Assembly (NCBI GenBank): GCA_934716995.1
Contig: CAKUYO010000012.1
Span: forward strand, 1 to 61,106
Origin: an uncultured Bacteroidales bacterium
GTDB lineage: Bacteria; Bacteroidota; Bacteroidia; Bacteroidales; Paludibacteraceae
Direction of reading: 5' to 3'
Length of the DNA: 61,106 bases
This document shows positions 7,976-15,692 of this stretch, in pieces. Position 1 is the stretch's first letter; every line of letters starts with the position of its first letter. Both the position numbers and the translations under genes were made by a program. The notes under the pieces were generated by a model. That model ran no database searches. It was given only the letters and a program-made list of their open reading frames with translations, and was not told the origin of the DNA.

Positions 7976-8897
7976 GCGTATTGAGCATGGTCTGCTCTAT
8001 TGGCTGCGGCGGTCGGGCTGGTACCTGATCGGCGGTATCTGTTTGGGTATCGTCTTTTTTCTGGTCTATTTCTATTTTTTCCCTTCGCCGCGCGAGGCGC
8101 AACTTAGGCAGAAAAACAAGAACCTCGAGGCGCAGGTGGAACTGCTCGGCAAACAGGTGGATCAGATGCAGGTGGTGATGCAGGACCTCGGGCAACGCGA
8201 TGAGAACCTCTATCGTGTCCTCTTCGGGGCAGAACCTATCCCGCTCAATGTCCGCACGGGTGCCACCCGGCGTATCGCCTATTATGATTCGATAGCCAAG
8301 ATGACCAACTCGCAGTTGGTGAGCGACTTGACGCAGAAAGTGGATGTGCTGGAGCGCGAGATTTACACGCAGGCACGCTCCTATGACGAACTGCTCGAAC
8401 TAGCAAAAACGCAGGAGGTGCGTATGGAGAATATCCCCGCTATTCAGCCCGTCCTCAATCAGAACCTCAAGCGTGTGGCGTCCGGGTATGGGGTGCGTAT
8501 CGACCCTGTCTATCACGTGCGCCGTTTTCACTCGGGTATGGACTTTACCGCCCCCGTCGGCACCGATATCTATGCTACGGGCAACGGGCAGGTCGAGTTC
8601 GTCGGCTGGCGGCAGGGCTATGGCAATACGGTGGTCGTGAACCACGGTTTCGGATACACCACGCTTTATGCCCATTTGTATAAGTCGTTGGTGCGGCAGG
8701 GGCAGAAGGTGAAAAGGGGCGATGTCATTGCCCTTGTGGGCAATACGGGTAAATCTACCGGTCCCCACCTCCACTACGAGGTGCGCTACCAGGACAAACC
8801 CGTTGACCCGCGCAATTTCTATTTCTATGACCTCTCGCCCGAGGAGTACGACCAGATGGTGCAACTGAGTAACAACTTCGGCGATATGCTCGACTAA
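7932..8897 (+). CDS. M23-family (LytM/NlpD-type) murein metallopeptidase, membrane-anchored
   Basis: 321 residues. There is a short cytoplasmic tail, one transmembrane helix at about 31-50 and a coiled coil at about 53-95. The C-terminal M23 domain carries zinc ligands and catalytic residues His200xxxAsp204 (HSGMD) and His279-Leu-His281 (HLH). It would cut peptidoglycan cross-bridges in the periplasm or activate other hydrolases. The start at 7932 (MKKKYHINPETLALERIEHG) matches the typical Bacteroidetes version of this family and lies inside the end of the ygiQ-like gene; longer upstream frames add only out-of-frame ygiQ sequence. Confidence 0.93.
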   Translation: MKKKYHINPETLALERIEHGLLYWLRRSGWYLIGGICLGIVFFLVYFYFFPSPREAQLRQKNKNLEAQVELLGKQVDQMQVVMQDLGQRDENLYRVLFGAEPIPLNVRTGATRRIAYYDSIAKMTNSQLVSDLTQKVDVLEREIYTQARSYDELLELAKTQEVRMENIPAIQPVLNQNLKRVASGYGVRIDPVYHVRRFHSGMDFTAPVGTDIYATGNGQVEFVGWRQGYGNTVVVNHGFGYTTLYAHLYKSLVRQGQKVKRGDVIALVGNTGKSTGPHLHYEVRYQDKPVDPRNFYFYDLSPEEYDQMVQLSNNFGDMLD

Positions 8898-8948
8898 TTC
8901 ATAATTCATAAATTCCCTAACCTTACCTCGTGGATAGAATTTCATTAC

Positions 8949-8996
8949 ACATTACGCATTGTGAATTGTGAATTGTGAATTGTGCATTGTGCATTG
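8949..8996. repeat. 7-bp-period array (ATTGTG A/C)
   Basis: About seven consecutive 7-base units alternate AATTGTG and CATTGTG. The same unit recurs inside the PAP2 phosphatase gene at 57661-57692. It lies after the peptidase gene and may be a relic of a spreading microrepeat. Confidence 0.75.
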
Positions 8997-9003
8997 AAAA
9001 GTC

Positions 9004-9036
9004 AGGTGGATGACGGGTGGATGTCAGGTGGATAGC
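9004..9036. repeat. 3 x 11-bp array (GGTGGAT family)
   Basis: Units are AGGTGGATGAC, GGGTGGATGTC and AGGTGGATAGC. Two further arrays with the same GGTGGAT core lie at 18235-18267 and 18280-18312. No gene lies between 8898 and 9148; the remaining sequence is TTAATGG-rich and then the tRNA promoter. Confidence 0.8.
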
Positions 9037-9090
9037 AAGTCCGGAATGGCAGGTTAATGGTTAATTTTTAATGGTTAATTCTTTCCCCCG

Positions 9091-9122
9091 TTTGCATATT
9101 TCAAAAAAAAGCAGTACCTTTG
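9091..9122 (+). promoter_or_regulatory. Promoter for tRNA-Pro
   Basis: TTTG at 9091-9094, a 20-base spacer with an A8 run, and TACCTTTG at 9115-9122. The mature tRNA begins 27 bases later. Confidence 0.78.
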
Positions 9123-9148
9123 CAGCCGCTTTTGAGATATAGAGCACT

Positions 9149-9223
9149 CGGGATATAGTTCAGCCCGGTTAGAATGCCTGCTTTGGGAGCAGGAGGTCGT
9201 GAGTTCGAATCTCGCTATCCCGA
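9149..9223 (+). tRNA. tRNA-Pro (anticodon UGG)
   Basis: A complete cloverleaf: acceptor CGGGATA/TATCCCG, D stem GTTC/GAAT, anticodon stem CCTGC/GCAGG with loop TTTGGGA (anticodon TGG), T stem GTGAG/CTCGC with TTCGAAT loop, discriminator A at 9223. CCA is not encoded and would be added enzymatically. No duplicated tRNA 3' end was noticed downstream. Confidence 0.97.
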
Positions 9224-9236
9224 CAGATTGGACAAG

Positions 9237-9277
9237 AAAATAGCACGTTGCGTTTTTGCGCAGCGTGTTATTTTTTG
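9237..9277 (+). terminator. Terminator after tRNA-Pro
   Basis: AATAGCACGTTGCG pairs with CGCAGCGTGTTATT through G-C, A-T and two G-U pairs over a TTTTTG loop, followed by a T run. Confidence 0.8.
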
Positions 9278-9483
9278 TGTGTATTCCCACTGGCGTAGAG
9301 TCGGATAGGAGTGAATTATATGGGTGAAAAAGGCACATTCAGGATAGGAAAAAAACATTTTATACTTTCCCGTAAGTCCACTTTTTAGTATGTATTTGTG
9401 TGTATATATGTATTGATAATCAGTTCTTTATGAGAAATATGTTATAAAACATACCACTTTTAGCCCACATCGGCGCAAAATGG
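9278..9483. other. AT-rich gap before the glycan locus
   Basis: Together with flanking signals the space between tRNA-Pro and the SusC gene is 363 bases. Apart from the tRNA terminator and the SusC promoter I see no gene, array or strong hairpin here. No anti-sigma/sigma pair or other regulator gene is encoded. Confidence 0.6.
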
Positions 9484-9515
9484 TTTGTTCATAGAATTTT
9501 ATTGTTGTAATTTTG
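9484..9515 (+). promoter_or_regulatory. Promoter for the SusC/SusD operon
   Basis: TTTG at 9484-9487, a 20-base spacer, TAATTTTG at 9508-9515. The SusC start is 72 bases after the -7 box. It probably drives the co-oriented locus up to the GH3 gene, with possible internal starts. Confidence 0.8.
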
Positions 9516-9586
9516 CAACGGAAAGCCAAAAAACACATTCTCATTTTTGGTAAGTTTCGGATTACAAACTAATTACTATAACTAAC

Positions 9587-12500
9587 ATGAAACACAAACT
9601 ACTTCTCTTCTCTGCACTATTGTTTGCCAGTATGGCGGCAATGGCAGATGTGGTGGTCAGCGGTGTGGTTACCGACCGGCAGCAAGAGCCTGTGATTGGT
9701 GCCAGTGTACTGGAAAAAGGTACGGGCAACGGTACCGTAACCGACTTTGACGGTCGCTTCACGCTCAGTGTCAGCAGCGAGAAAGCCACGCTCGTTATCA
9801 GTTATGTAGGTATGAAATCCACCGAGGTTTCAGCACGCACCCAGAGTCCCGTATCGGTTGTTTTGCAGGACGATACCGAGGCATTGGACGAGGTGGTGGT
9901 TATCGGTTACGGTACGCAGAAGAAACGCGATGTAACCACTGCCATCTCGTCGGTTTCGACCGATGACATCGAGAAACTGCCTATCACCTCTGCCGCACAG
10001 GTGATGCAAGGTAAGGCAGCGGGTGTTACCGTGGTGAAGCCCAACGGTCAGCCGGGTGCAGGTATGGTCGTGCGCGTGCGCGGTACAACATCTATGAACG
10101 CCAGCAACGACCCGCTCTATGTAGTGGACGGGGTGCCGATGACCAATATCGACTTCCTTGCTCCGAACGACATCGAGTCCATGCAGATCCTCAAAGACGC
10201 TTCTTCCGCAGCCATCTACGGTTCGCGTGCGGCTAACGGCGTGATTATGATTACCACCAAGGCGGGTAGCAAGAGCAAGGAGAAAATGCACGTCTCATTC
10301 TCTATGTATGGTGGTTGGACGCAGGTTACCAACCGTATGGAGAGCCTGAACTATGAGCAATATAAGGAGTATCTCGCCGACCTCGGTTCGACGGTGGTGC
10401 TGCCCGACGGCTTGAAGGACGAGACCAACTGGTTTGACGAGACCTACAAGACCGGTTCCACCCAAAACTATCAGGTATCCGTCAATGGTAGCACCGACAA
10501 AGTGAACTACTATATGTCCGGCGGATATGCGAATGAGGGGGGGGTAATCCAGACAACCAAATTCGCACGTTACAACTTCCGCACCGCGCTTGATGCGGAA
10601 ATCACTAAGTGGCTGAACGTGGGCGGTAATGTAGCCTACGCCTACAGCGACAACGAAGGCACCATCTCCTCGGGTACGGGTGCCAACCGCGGCGGACTGG
10701 TATTGTCGGTAATCAACACGCCGACCTACGCGCCGATTTACGATCCCGAGAACCCGAACCATTACTATACCAATTTCTACGGCGTGAGCAATATCACGCA
10801 CCCGCTGGAGAATATCGAACGCTATAAGAACCAGCACGATAAGCAGCACCGTATGGTAGCCAGCGGAAAGGGTATCTTCACTCTGTATGATACCAAAAAG
10901 TTCAATCGTTCCGACAACTACACACATTCGCTGAAATTCACAACCACCTTCACGGAAGACCTGAAGATGGTGAATTTCACTTCGTTCCTCGACCCCGACA
11001 AAACCTCGTGGGGGCGCAACCAGTACGGCGAAGGTACCGACCGCCGCACGTCCGACCTCGTTACGGTATGGGATAACGTGCTGAGTTACAACACACAACT
11101 TGGTAAGAACAACCTCGATGTGATGCTCGGTTCGTCGTACACCCATTCGATGTACACCTATTCGAATATTCAGGGCAGTCACTATGCCGACGGTACTATC
11201 GAGACACTGAATGCCGCCAACAAGATAGACCCGAGTGCCACCACCACTACTGCCAGCGAGTGGGCAATTATGTCGGCTTTCGCGCGGGTCAGTTACAACT
11301 ACGATTCGCGTTACCTCTTGTCCGTTAACTTCCGTGCGGACGGTTCGTCGAAACTCGCACCTGGGCATCGCTGGGGCTATTTCCCGTCGGCAAGTGCCGC
11401 ATGGCGAATCTCGGGCGAGGAGTTTATGAAAGACGTTACGTGGATTGACGACCTGAAGATTCGCGGCGGCTGGGGACAGACCGGTAACCAGGCGGGTATC
11501 GGCGACTATGCCTACCTCGAGCGTTACAACATCAACCGCCAGAACTGGTGGGAGACGGGCAAGGAACACGCCGTACCGACCTACAGTCAGGCTTCGCTCC
11601 GCAATACCGACCTCACGTGGGAGACCACCTCGCAGACCAATGTCGGTCTGGACTGGACACTGCTCCATAACCGCCTCACTTTCAACTTCGACTGGTACTA
11701 CAAGAAAACCACCAACATGCTGATGTGGGTTACTCTGCCTGCCGGTTCGGCTGCCGTATCGTCGATACAGCGCAACGAGGGCGAGATGACCAACACGGGT
11801 GTGGAGTTCTCTATTACCTCGCACAACTTCGTGCGCAAGAACTTCCAATGGGATACCCAGTTCAATATCTCGCACAACAAGAACCGTCTCGACAAACTGG
11901 CTACCAGCCAGGTCTATTACGATGCCAAGGTGACCGATGTGCTGGCTGACTACTGCGTGCGCAACACGCCCGGTATGCCGCTCGGGTCGTTCTATGGCTA
12001 TAAGACGGGTGGGGTGGACCCAGAGACGGGCGAACTCATCTATCTGGATGTGAACGGCGACGGTGAAGTAACGGCTGCCGACCGCACCTACATCGGAGAC
12101 CCTAACCCTGATTTCACTTTCGGTATGACCAACACGTTCCGCTTCTATGGCGTAACCATCAGTTTCCTGCTCCAGGGTTCGTACGGCAACGACATATTCA
12201 ATGCCGGTCGTATTGAGACCGAGGGTATGTACGATGCCAAGAACCAGTCGGTTCGTGTGCTCGACCGCTGGCGCCGCCCGGGTATGGAGACCTCTATCCC
12301 GAAAGCGGGCTTCGATATGAAGGTGAGCGATTACTTTGTGGAGGACGGTTCGTATATCCGTCTCAAAGACCTCACTATCGGCTATGAGTTCTCGGGCAAA
12401 TGGATGCAGAAGATCGGTATGAGCCGCCTGCAACCCTATTTCTCGGCGCAGAACCTGCTCACGCTCACACGCTACCTCGGTATGGATCCCGAAGTGAACC

Positions 12501-12592
12501 AAAACGGCAACTCGGGTACGGTGCAGGGACTTGATTATGGTACCTATCCGCAAACCCGCAGTTTCGTACTCGGTATTAACATCGAATTTTAA
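9587..12592 (+). CDS. SusC/RagA-family TonB-dependent outer-membrane transporter
   Basis: 1001 residues. A signal peptide (about 1-20) is followed by a carboxypeptidase-D regulatory-like domain at about 22-100 (VVVSGVVTDRQQEPVIGASV). The TonB-box-like region is DEVVVIGYGTQKK, then the plug domain (about 115-230, with PLYVVDGVPM and ILKDASSAAIYGSRAANGVI), then a 22-strand barrel ending in IEF. It imports oligosaccharides bound by its SusD lid using TonB energy. It is the first gene of the locus behind its own promoter; SusD begins 16 bases after its stop. Substrate is inferred only from the enzymes downstream. Confidence 0.97.
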   Translation: MKHKLLLFSALLFASMAAMADVVVSGVVTDRQQEPVIGASVLEKGTGNGTVTDFDGRFTLSVSSEKATLVISYVGMKSTEVSARTQSPVSVVLQDDTEALDEVVVIGYGTQKKRDVTTAISSVSTDDIEKLPITSAAQVMQGKAAGVTVVKPNGQPGAGMVVRVRGTTSMNASNDPLYVVDGVPMTNIDFLAPNDIESMQILKDASSAAIYGSRAANGVIMITTKAGSKSKEKMHVSFSMYGGWTQVTNRMESLNYEQYKEYLADLGSTVVLPDGLKDETNWFDETYKTGSTQNYQVSVNGSTDKVNYYMSGGYANEGGVIQTTKFARYNFRTALDAEITKWLNVGGNVAYAYSDNEGTISSGTGANRGGLVLSVINTPTYAPIYDPENPNHYYTNFYGVSNITHPLENIERYKNQHDKQHRMVASGKGIFTLYDTKKFNRSDNYTHSLKFTTTFTEDLKMVNFTSFLDPDKTSWGRNQYGEGTDRRTSDLVTVWDNVLSYNTQLGKNNLDVMLGSSYTHSMYTYSNIQGSHYADGTIETLNAANKIDPSATTTTASEWAIMSAFARVSYNYDSRYLLSVNFRADGSSKLAPGHRWGYFPSASAAWRISGEEFMKDVTWIDDLKIRGGWGQTGNQAGIGDYAYLERYNINRQNWWETGKEHAVPTYSQASLRNTDLTWETTSQTNVGLDWTLLHNRLTFNFDWYYKKTTNMLMWVTLPAGSAAVSSIQRNEGEMTNTGVEFSITSHNFVRKNFQWDTQFNISHNKNRLDKLATSQVYYDAKVTDVLADYCVRNTPGMPLGSFYGYKTGGVDPETGELIYLDVNGDGEVTAADRTYIGDPNPDFTFGMTNTFRFYGVTISFLLQGSYGNDIFNAGRIETEGMYDAKNQSVRVLDRWRRPGMETSIPKAGFDMKVSDYFVEDGSYIRLKDLTIGYEFSGKWMQKIGMSRLQPYFSAQNLLTLTRYLGMDPEVNQNGNSGTVQGLDYGTYPQTRSFVLGINIEF

Positions 12593-12608
12593 TAGGAGAC
12601 CCAACAAT

Positions 12609-14135
12609 ATGAAAAAGTACATATATATAATAGGTGTAGCCCTCGCATCGCTGGCTATGGCTGGGTGCGACCTCAATATCGAACCCATCTCCGACCAGTC
12701 GGAACTGAACCTCGGTTCGTCAAACGCCGACACTGCACGCGTCAAATTCAAAGACCGTGCAGCAATACAGGCGGTCTATCAAAATCTCTATCAGTTGATG
12801 CGCGACCGTCAGGAGCACTGGTATGTTGATTATCTGCTCTTCGGCGAAGCCCGTACCGACAATGCGTATGCCGGCACTACGGGTGCCGAGGTGGTGCCAG
12901 TGGAGACCAATGCCCTCGATGCGTCCAATAGCGATATTGCCCGCGACTGGGACCGCTATCTCGAAGATATAGCGCAGGCGAATGTGGTCATCACCAATAT
13001 CGATAAGGTGGAAGACCCTTCGTTTACGCAGGAGGAACGCAACCAATGGAAAGCCGAGGCAAAGATATTCCGTGGTATGATGCTCTTCGACCTTGCACAC
13101 TGGTTCGGCAATATCCCGCTCAACCTCACCGAAGCCCCCGACATCACGGCGGACAACATCGAGGAGGTGTATCCGATCTATTTCCCGAAGCCTGTAACGC
13201 AGGATTCGGCTTACCAACAGGTTATCAACGACCTCACGGAGGCTATCCCCTATGCACCCGCTATTGACAACAGCGATAAGACCCGCTTGAGTAAGACCGT
13301 TGCATATGCTCTCTTGGCAAAACTCTATGCCGAGAAAGGCGACTGGGAGAACGTGGTCAAATACTGTAACTTGGTCTTTGCTGACGGTATTGTGCTCGAA
13401 CCGAACTTCGCCGATCTGTGGGGCTATACGCCCGGTACGGGTGAAAACGGTGCAGGTGGCGATGCGACATTGCGCAACTCGCGCGAGACCATTCTTGAGG
13501 TGCAATACCCCGCAGGTAGCGGCAACTGGTGCACATGGATGTTCGGGCGCGACCTGTCGAATTGGGATAACAGTTTCTCTTGGGCGAAATGGATCACTCC
13601 GAGCCGCGACCTCATCGCTGCTTTCGATGCCGAGGGCGACACCCTGCGCCGTAATCAGACCATCGTCTATTACGACTGCGCATGGAGCAACTACTATCCC
13701 GCTGACCACTATCCGTTTATGTACAAGTGCCGCTCGGCATTCAACAGCATTATCAAACTGCGTGGTGCCGACCTGATGTTGCTCAAGGCGGAGGCTCTCG
13801 CTCACCGGGGCGACTTGAGCGGTGCGGCTGACCTTGTCAATGATATTCGTCATCGTGCCAAACTCGGCGATGTGAAGACGGATGCCCTCACCGGTACGGA
13901 CGCTATGCTCGATGCTATCCTGCACGAACGCCGTTTGGAGTTGGCTCTCGAGGGGCAGCGCCTCTTCGACCTTATCCGTTTCGGCAAACTGATGGATGTG
14001 ATGAACGGTATCAACAGCCGCGACGAGGGACGTCTGCCGCAGTCGCGTCCGTTTGTGGAGGCACACCGCTTGATGCCTATCCCGCAGACCGCACTGGACA
14101 AGAACTCCAACCTTGAGCAGAACCCCGGCTACTAA
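12609..14135 (+). CDS. SusD/RagB-family surface glycan-binding lipoprotein
   Basis: 508 residues. The signal peptide ends in the lipobox AMAGC (Cys20). The body has the SusD alpha-helical TPR-like framework, with GDWENVVKYCNLV, LRGADLMLLKAEALA and the conserved end block ERRLELALEGQRLFDLIRFG. It forms the lid of the SusC channel and binds the glycan at the cell surface. ATG 12609 directly gives the signal peptide. It lies between SusC and a surface-binding protein, the standard order of a polysaccharide-utilisation locus. Confidence 0.97.
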   Translation: MKKYIYIIGVALASLAMAGCDLNIEPISDQSELNLGSSNADTARVKFKDRAAIQAVYQNLYQLMRDRQEHWYVDYLLFGEARTDNAYAGTTGAEVVPVETNALDASNSDIARDWDRYLEDIAQANVVITNIDKVEDPSFTQEERNQWKAEAKIFRGMMLFDLAHWFGNIPLNLTEAPDITADNIEEVYPIYFPKPVTQDSAYQQVINDLTEAIPYAPAIDNSDKTRLSKTVAYALLAKLYAEKGDWENVVKYCNLVFADGIVLEPNFADLWGYTPGTGENGAGGDATLRNSRETILEVQYPAGSGNWCTWMFGRDLSNWDNSFSWAKWITPSRDLIAAFDAEGDTLRRNQTIVYYDCAWSNYYPADHYPFMYKCRSAFNSIIKLRGADLMLLKAEALAHRGDLSGAADLVNDIRHRAKLGDVKTDALTGTDAMLDAILHERRLELALEGQRLFDLIRFGKLMDVMNGINSRDEGRLPQSRPFVEAHRLMPIPQTALDKNSNLEQNPGY

Positions 14136-14156
14136 TCAAAGGAAAGGAATAAGACA

Positions 14157-15632
14157 ATGAAAAATATATGTAAATCATTGATATTGTTGGTAGTATCCGT
14201 ACTTGCTATCGGCTGCCAACAGAAAGAATTCCGCAAGGTCTATCCTGCGGGCGACCCGCAAATAGAGGCAACGTTGCTGACCACCGATGTGCAGTTTGGT
14301 ACCGATAGCATTGCTTTCAGCGTGAAAGTGACAGAGACGCAAACTCCGCTTTCTACATTGTCTGTCAAGGTCGTGGCGGGTATGAACGTGCTTGCCAACG
14401 AGGTGGTGCGCACCCCCGACTATGCTTTTGAGGGTACTTACAAGTACGCCGTTCCTTTTGGCGCGAACATGCCCGAGGGCGAACAGGTCAAGGTTTACCT
14501 CACCGCCACCAATGTGGAGGGAACGGCCAAAGATATGATTCTCTTCGGTTGCACGGGGCATCGTCCTGCTATCGAAACAATGTACGTTATGCCGCCTACT
14601 ATCGACTACAAGCCGCTTGGCAAAGGCAAGCAGATGACCGAGGAGGACGGCGTGTTTGTGGCATACAACCTCCAATATCCGAAGTCTATCGAGTTCCTCC
14701 TGGCTACTGTCGGTACCAAGTTCGGGCGTATCGACTGGTCGAAACCCGTCTTCGGTATGGTCAATGGGCAAATCTCTATGATTACCGAATCGCAGTTCAA
14801 TGCAGGCGAGGCAACGGCTATCACCTTGAGCGATGATGCGATAGAGAGTATCGACACTATCACCTTCAACCCGCTTACTTTCGAACTGACCTATGGCGGC
14901 AAGGTGGCACAACCTGTAACGACCCTCGATGTGCAAACCGACCTTGCAGAGGCTCCGGCATATTTCACTTCGAAGAGCGTTGCCAAACTCTACCGCGGCG
15001 CAAAAATCTTCTTCGACGAGAACAGCGAAGTGGAAATCACGGGCTGCACTGATCTCTCGAAGGCGTACAACCTCGACTGGATGGAATATCTCGGCGGCAA
15101 CAAGGTGAAGTTCCTCGGCAAGAAAGACCAGTACTACGTTTCCTACGACATTGCCAACGACTACCTTGTGGTGGAACCGCTCTACGAACTGGAATCGCCC
15201 GATGTGATGTACCTCTGCGGTGCAGGTATGGGGCAACCTACTGCCAATCCTTCTGCCACTTCAGGCTGGGGATTCGACAGCCCGAACCAGAACTTTGTTT
15301 CGCGTCCGTTGGGCAACAGCGTCTATCAGTTCACCGTCTATATGAAGAACGAGCAGAGCCCTGACTATGCCAACTATGGTACGCTCAACTTCAAATTCTT
15401 CCACCAACACGGTTGGGGCGGTGAAGAAGACGGCGGTACCTACACCCAAACCGGACTGAATATCAAAGGTATTGATAGTACTATGGGTATCGTCAAAGAC
15501 GGTGAGACCGGCGACGGTTCCGAGGGCAACGAGAAAGGCAACTGGATTGCCACCAACGAATCCTTCGAGGGCATCTATCGCATCACACTTGATACCAAGC
15601 AAAAGACAACTACTTATGAGAAAATTAAATAA
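14157..15632 (+). CDS. Putative surface glycan-binding lipoprotein of the SusCD locus
   Basis: 491 residues with a signal peptide and lipobox AIGC (Cys20). An Ig/E-set-like N-terminal domain covers about 30-130 (LTTDVQFGTDSIAFSVKVTE), followed by beta-rich regions. No catalytic motif was recognised. Its place as third gene after SusC and SusD, 21 bases from SusD, is the position of surface glycan-binding proteins. Aromatic-rich stretches near the C-terminus (FKFFHQHGWGGEEDGG) could contact glycan. The family name is uncertain; it resembles the multi-domain beta-rich SGBPs that present glycan to a surface endo-enzyme such as the GH30 gene product. Confidence 0.7.
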   Translation: MKNICKSLILLVVSVLAIGCQQKEFRKVYPAGDPQIEATLLTTDVQFGTDSIAFSVKVTETQTPLSTLSVKVVAGMNVLANEVVRTPDYAFEGTYKYAVPFGANMPEGEQVKVYLTATNVEGTAKDMILFGCTGHRPAIETMYVMPPTIDYKPLGKGKQMTEEDGVFVAYNLQYPKSIEFLLATVGTKFGRIDWSKPVFGMVNGQISMITESQFNAGEATAITLSDDAIESIDTITFNPLTFELTYGGKVAQPVTTLDVQTDLAEAPAYFTSKSVAKLYRGAKIFFDENSEVEITGCTDLSKAYNLDWMEYLGGNKVKFLGKKDQYYVSYDIANDYLVVEPLYELESPDVMYLCGAGMGQPTANPSATSGWGFDSPNQNFVSRPLGNSVYQFTVYMKNEQSPDYANYGTLNFKFFHQHGWGGEEDGGTYTQTGLNIKGIDSTMGIVKDGETGDGSEGNEKGNWIATNESFEGIYRITLDTKQKTTTYEKIK

Positions 15633-15658
15633 AATACAAAATACAAATAAATTATGGA

Positions 15659-15679
15659 GACGATGCGTCTCGCGTCGTC
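15659..15679. repeat. REP-like hairpin upstream of the first SGNH gene
   Basis: GACGATGCG, TCT loop, CGCGTCGTC: 9-bp stem with one G-T pair. A perfect-stem copy lies at 19966-19986 upstream of the second SGNH gene. It sits 14 bases before the start codon and might affect translation, or be a dispersed palindrome. Confidence 0.7.
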
Positions 15680-15692
15680 AAAAGTACAAAGT

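Noticed and set aside
9075..9338. Minus-strand frame of 87 codons covering tRNA-Pro
   Set aside because: Its peptide contains the RFELTTSCSQSRHSNRAELY type string that arises from the antisense of a tRNA; it is an artefact of the tRNA gene.
10295..12751. 818-codon open frame antisense to the SusC gene
   Set aside because: Composition follows the complementary strand of a well-supported SusC gene; there are no signal peptide, domains or promoter. Such long antisense frames are expected from the codon use here.
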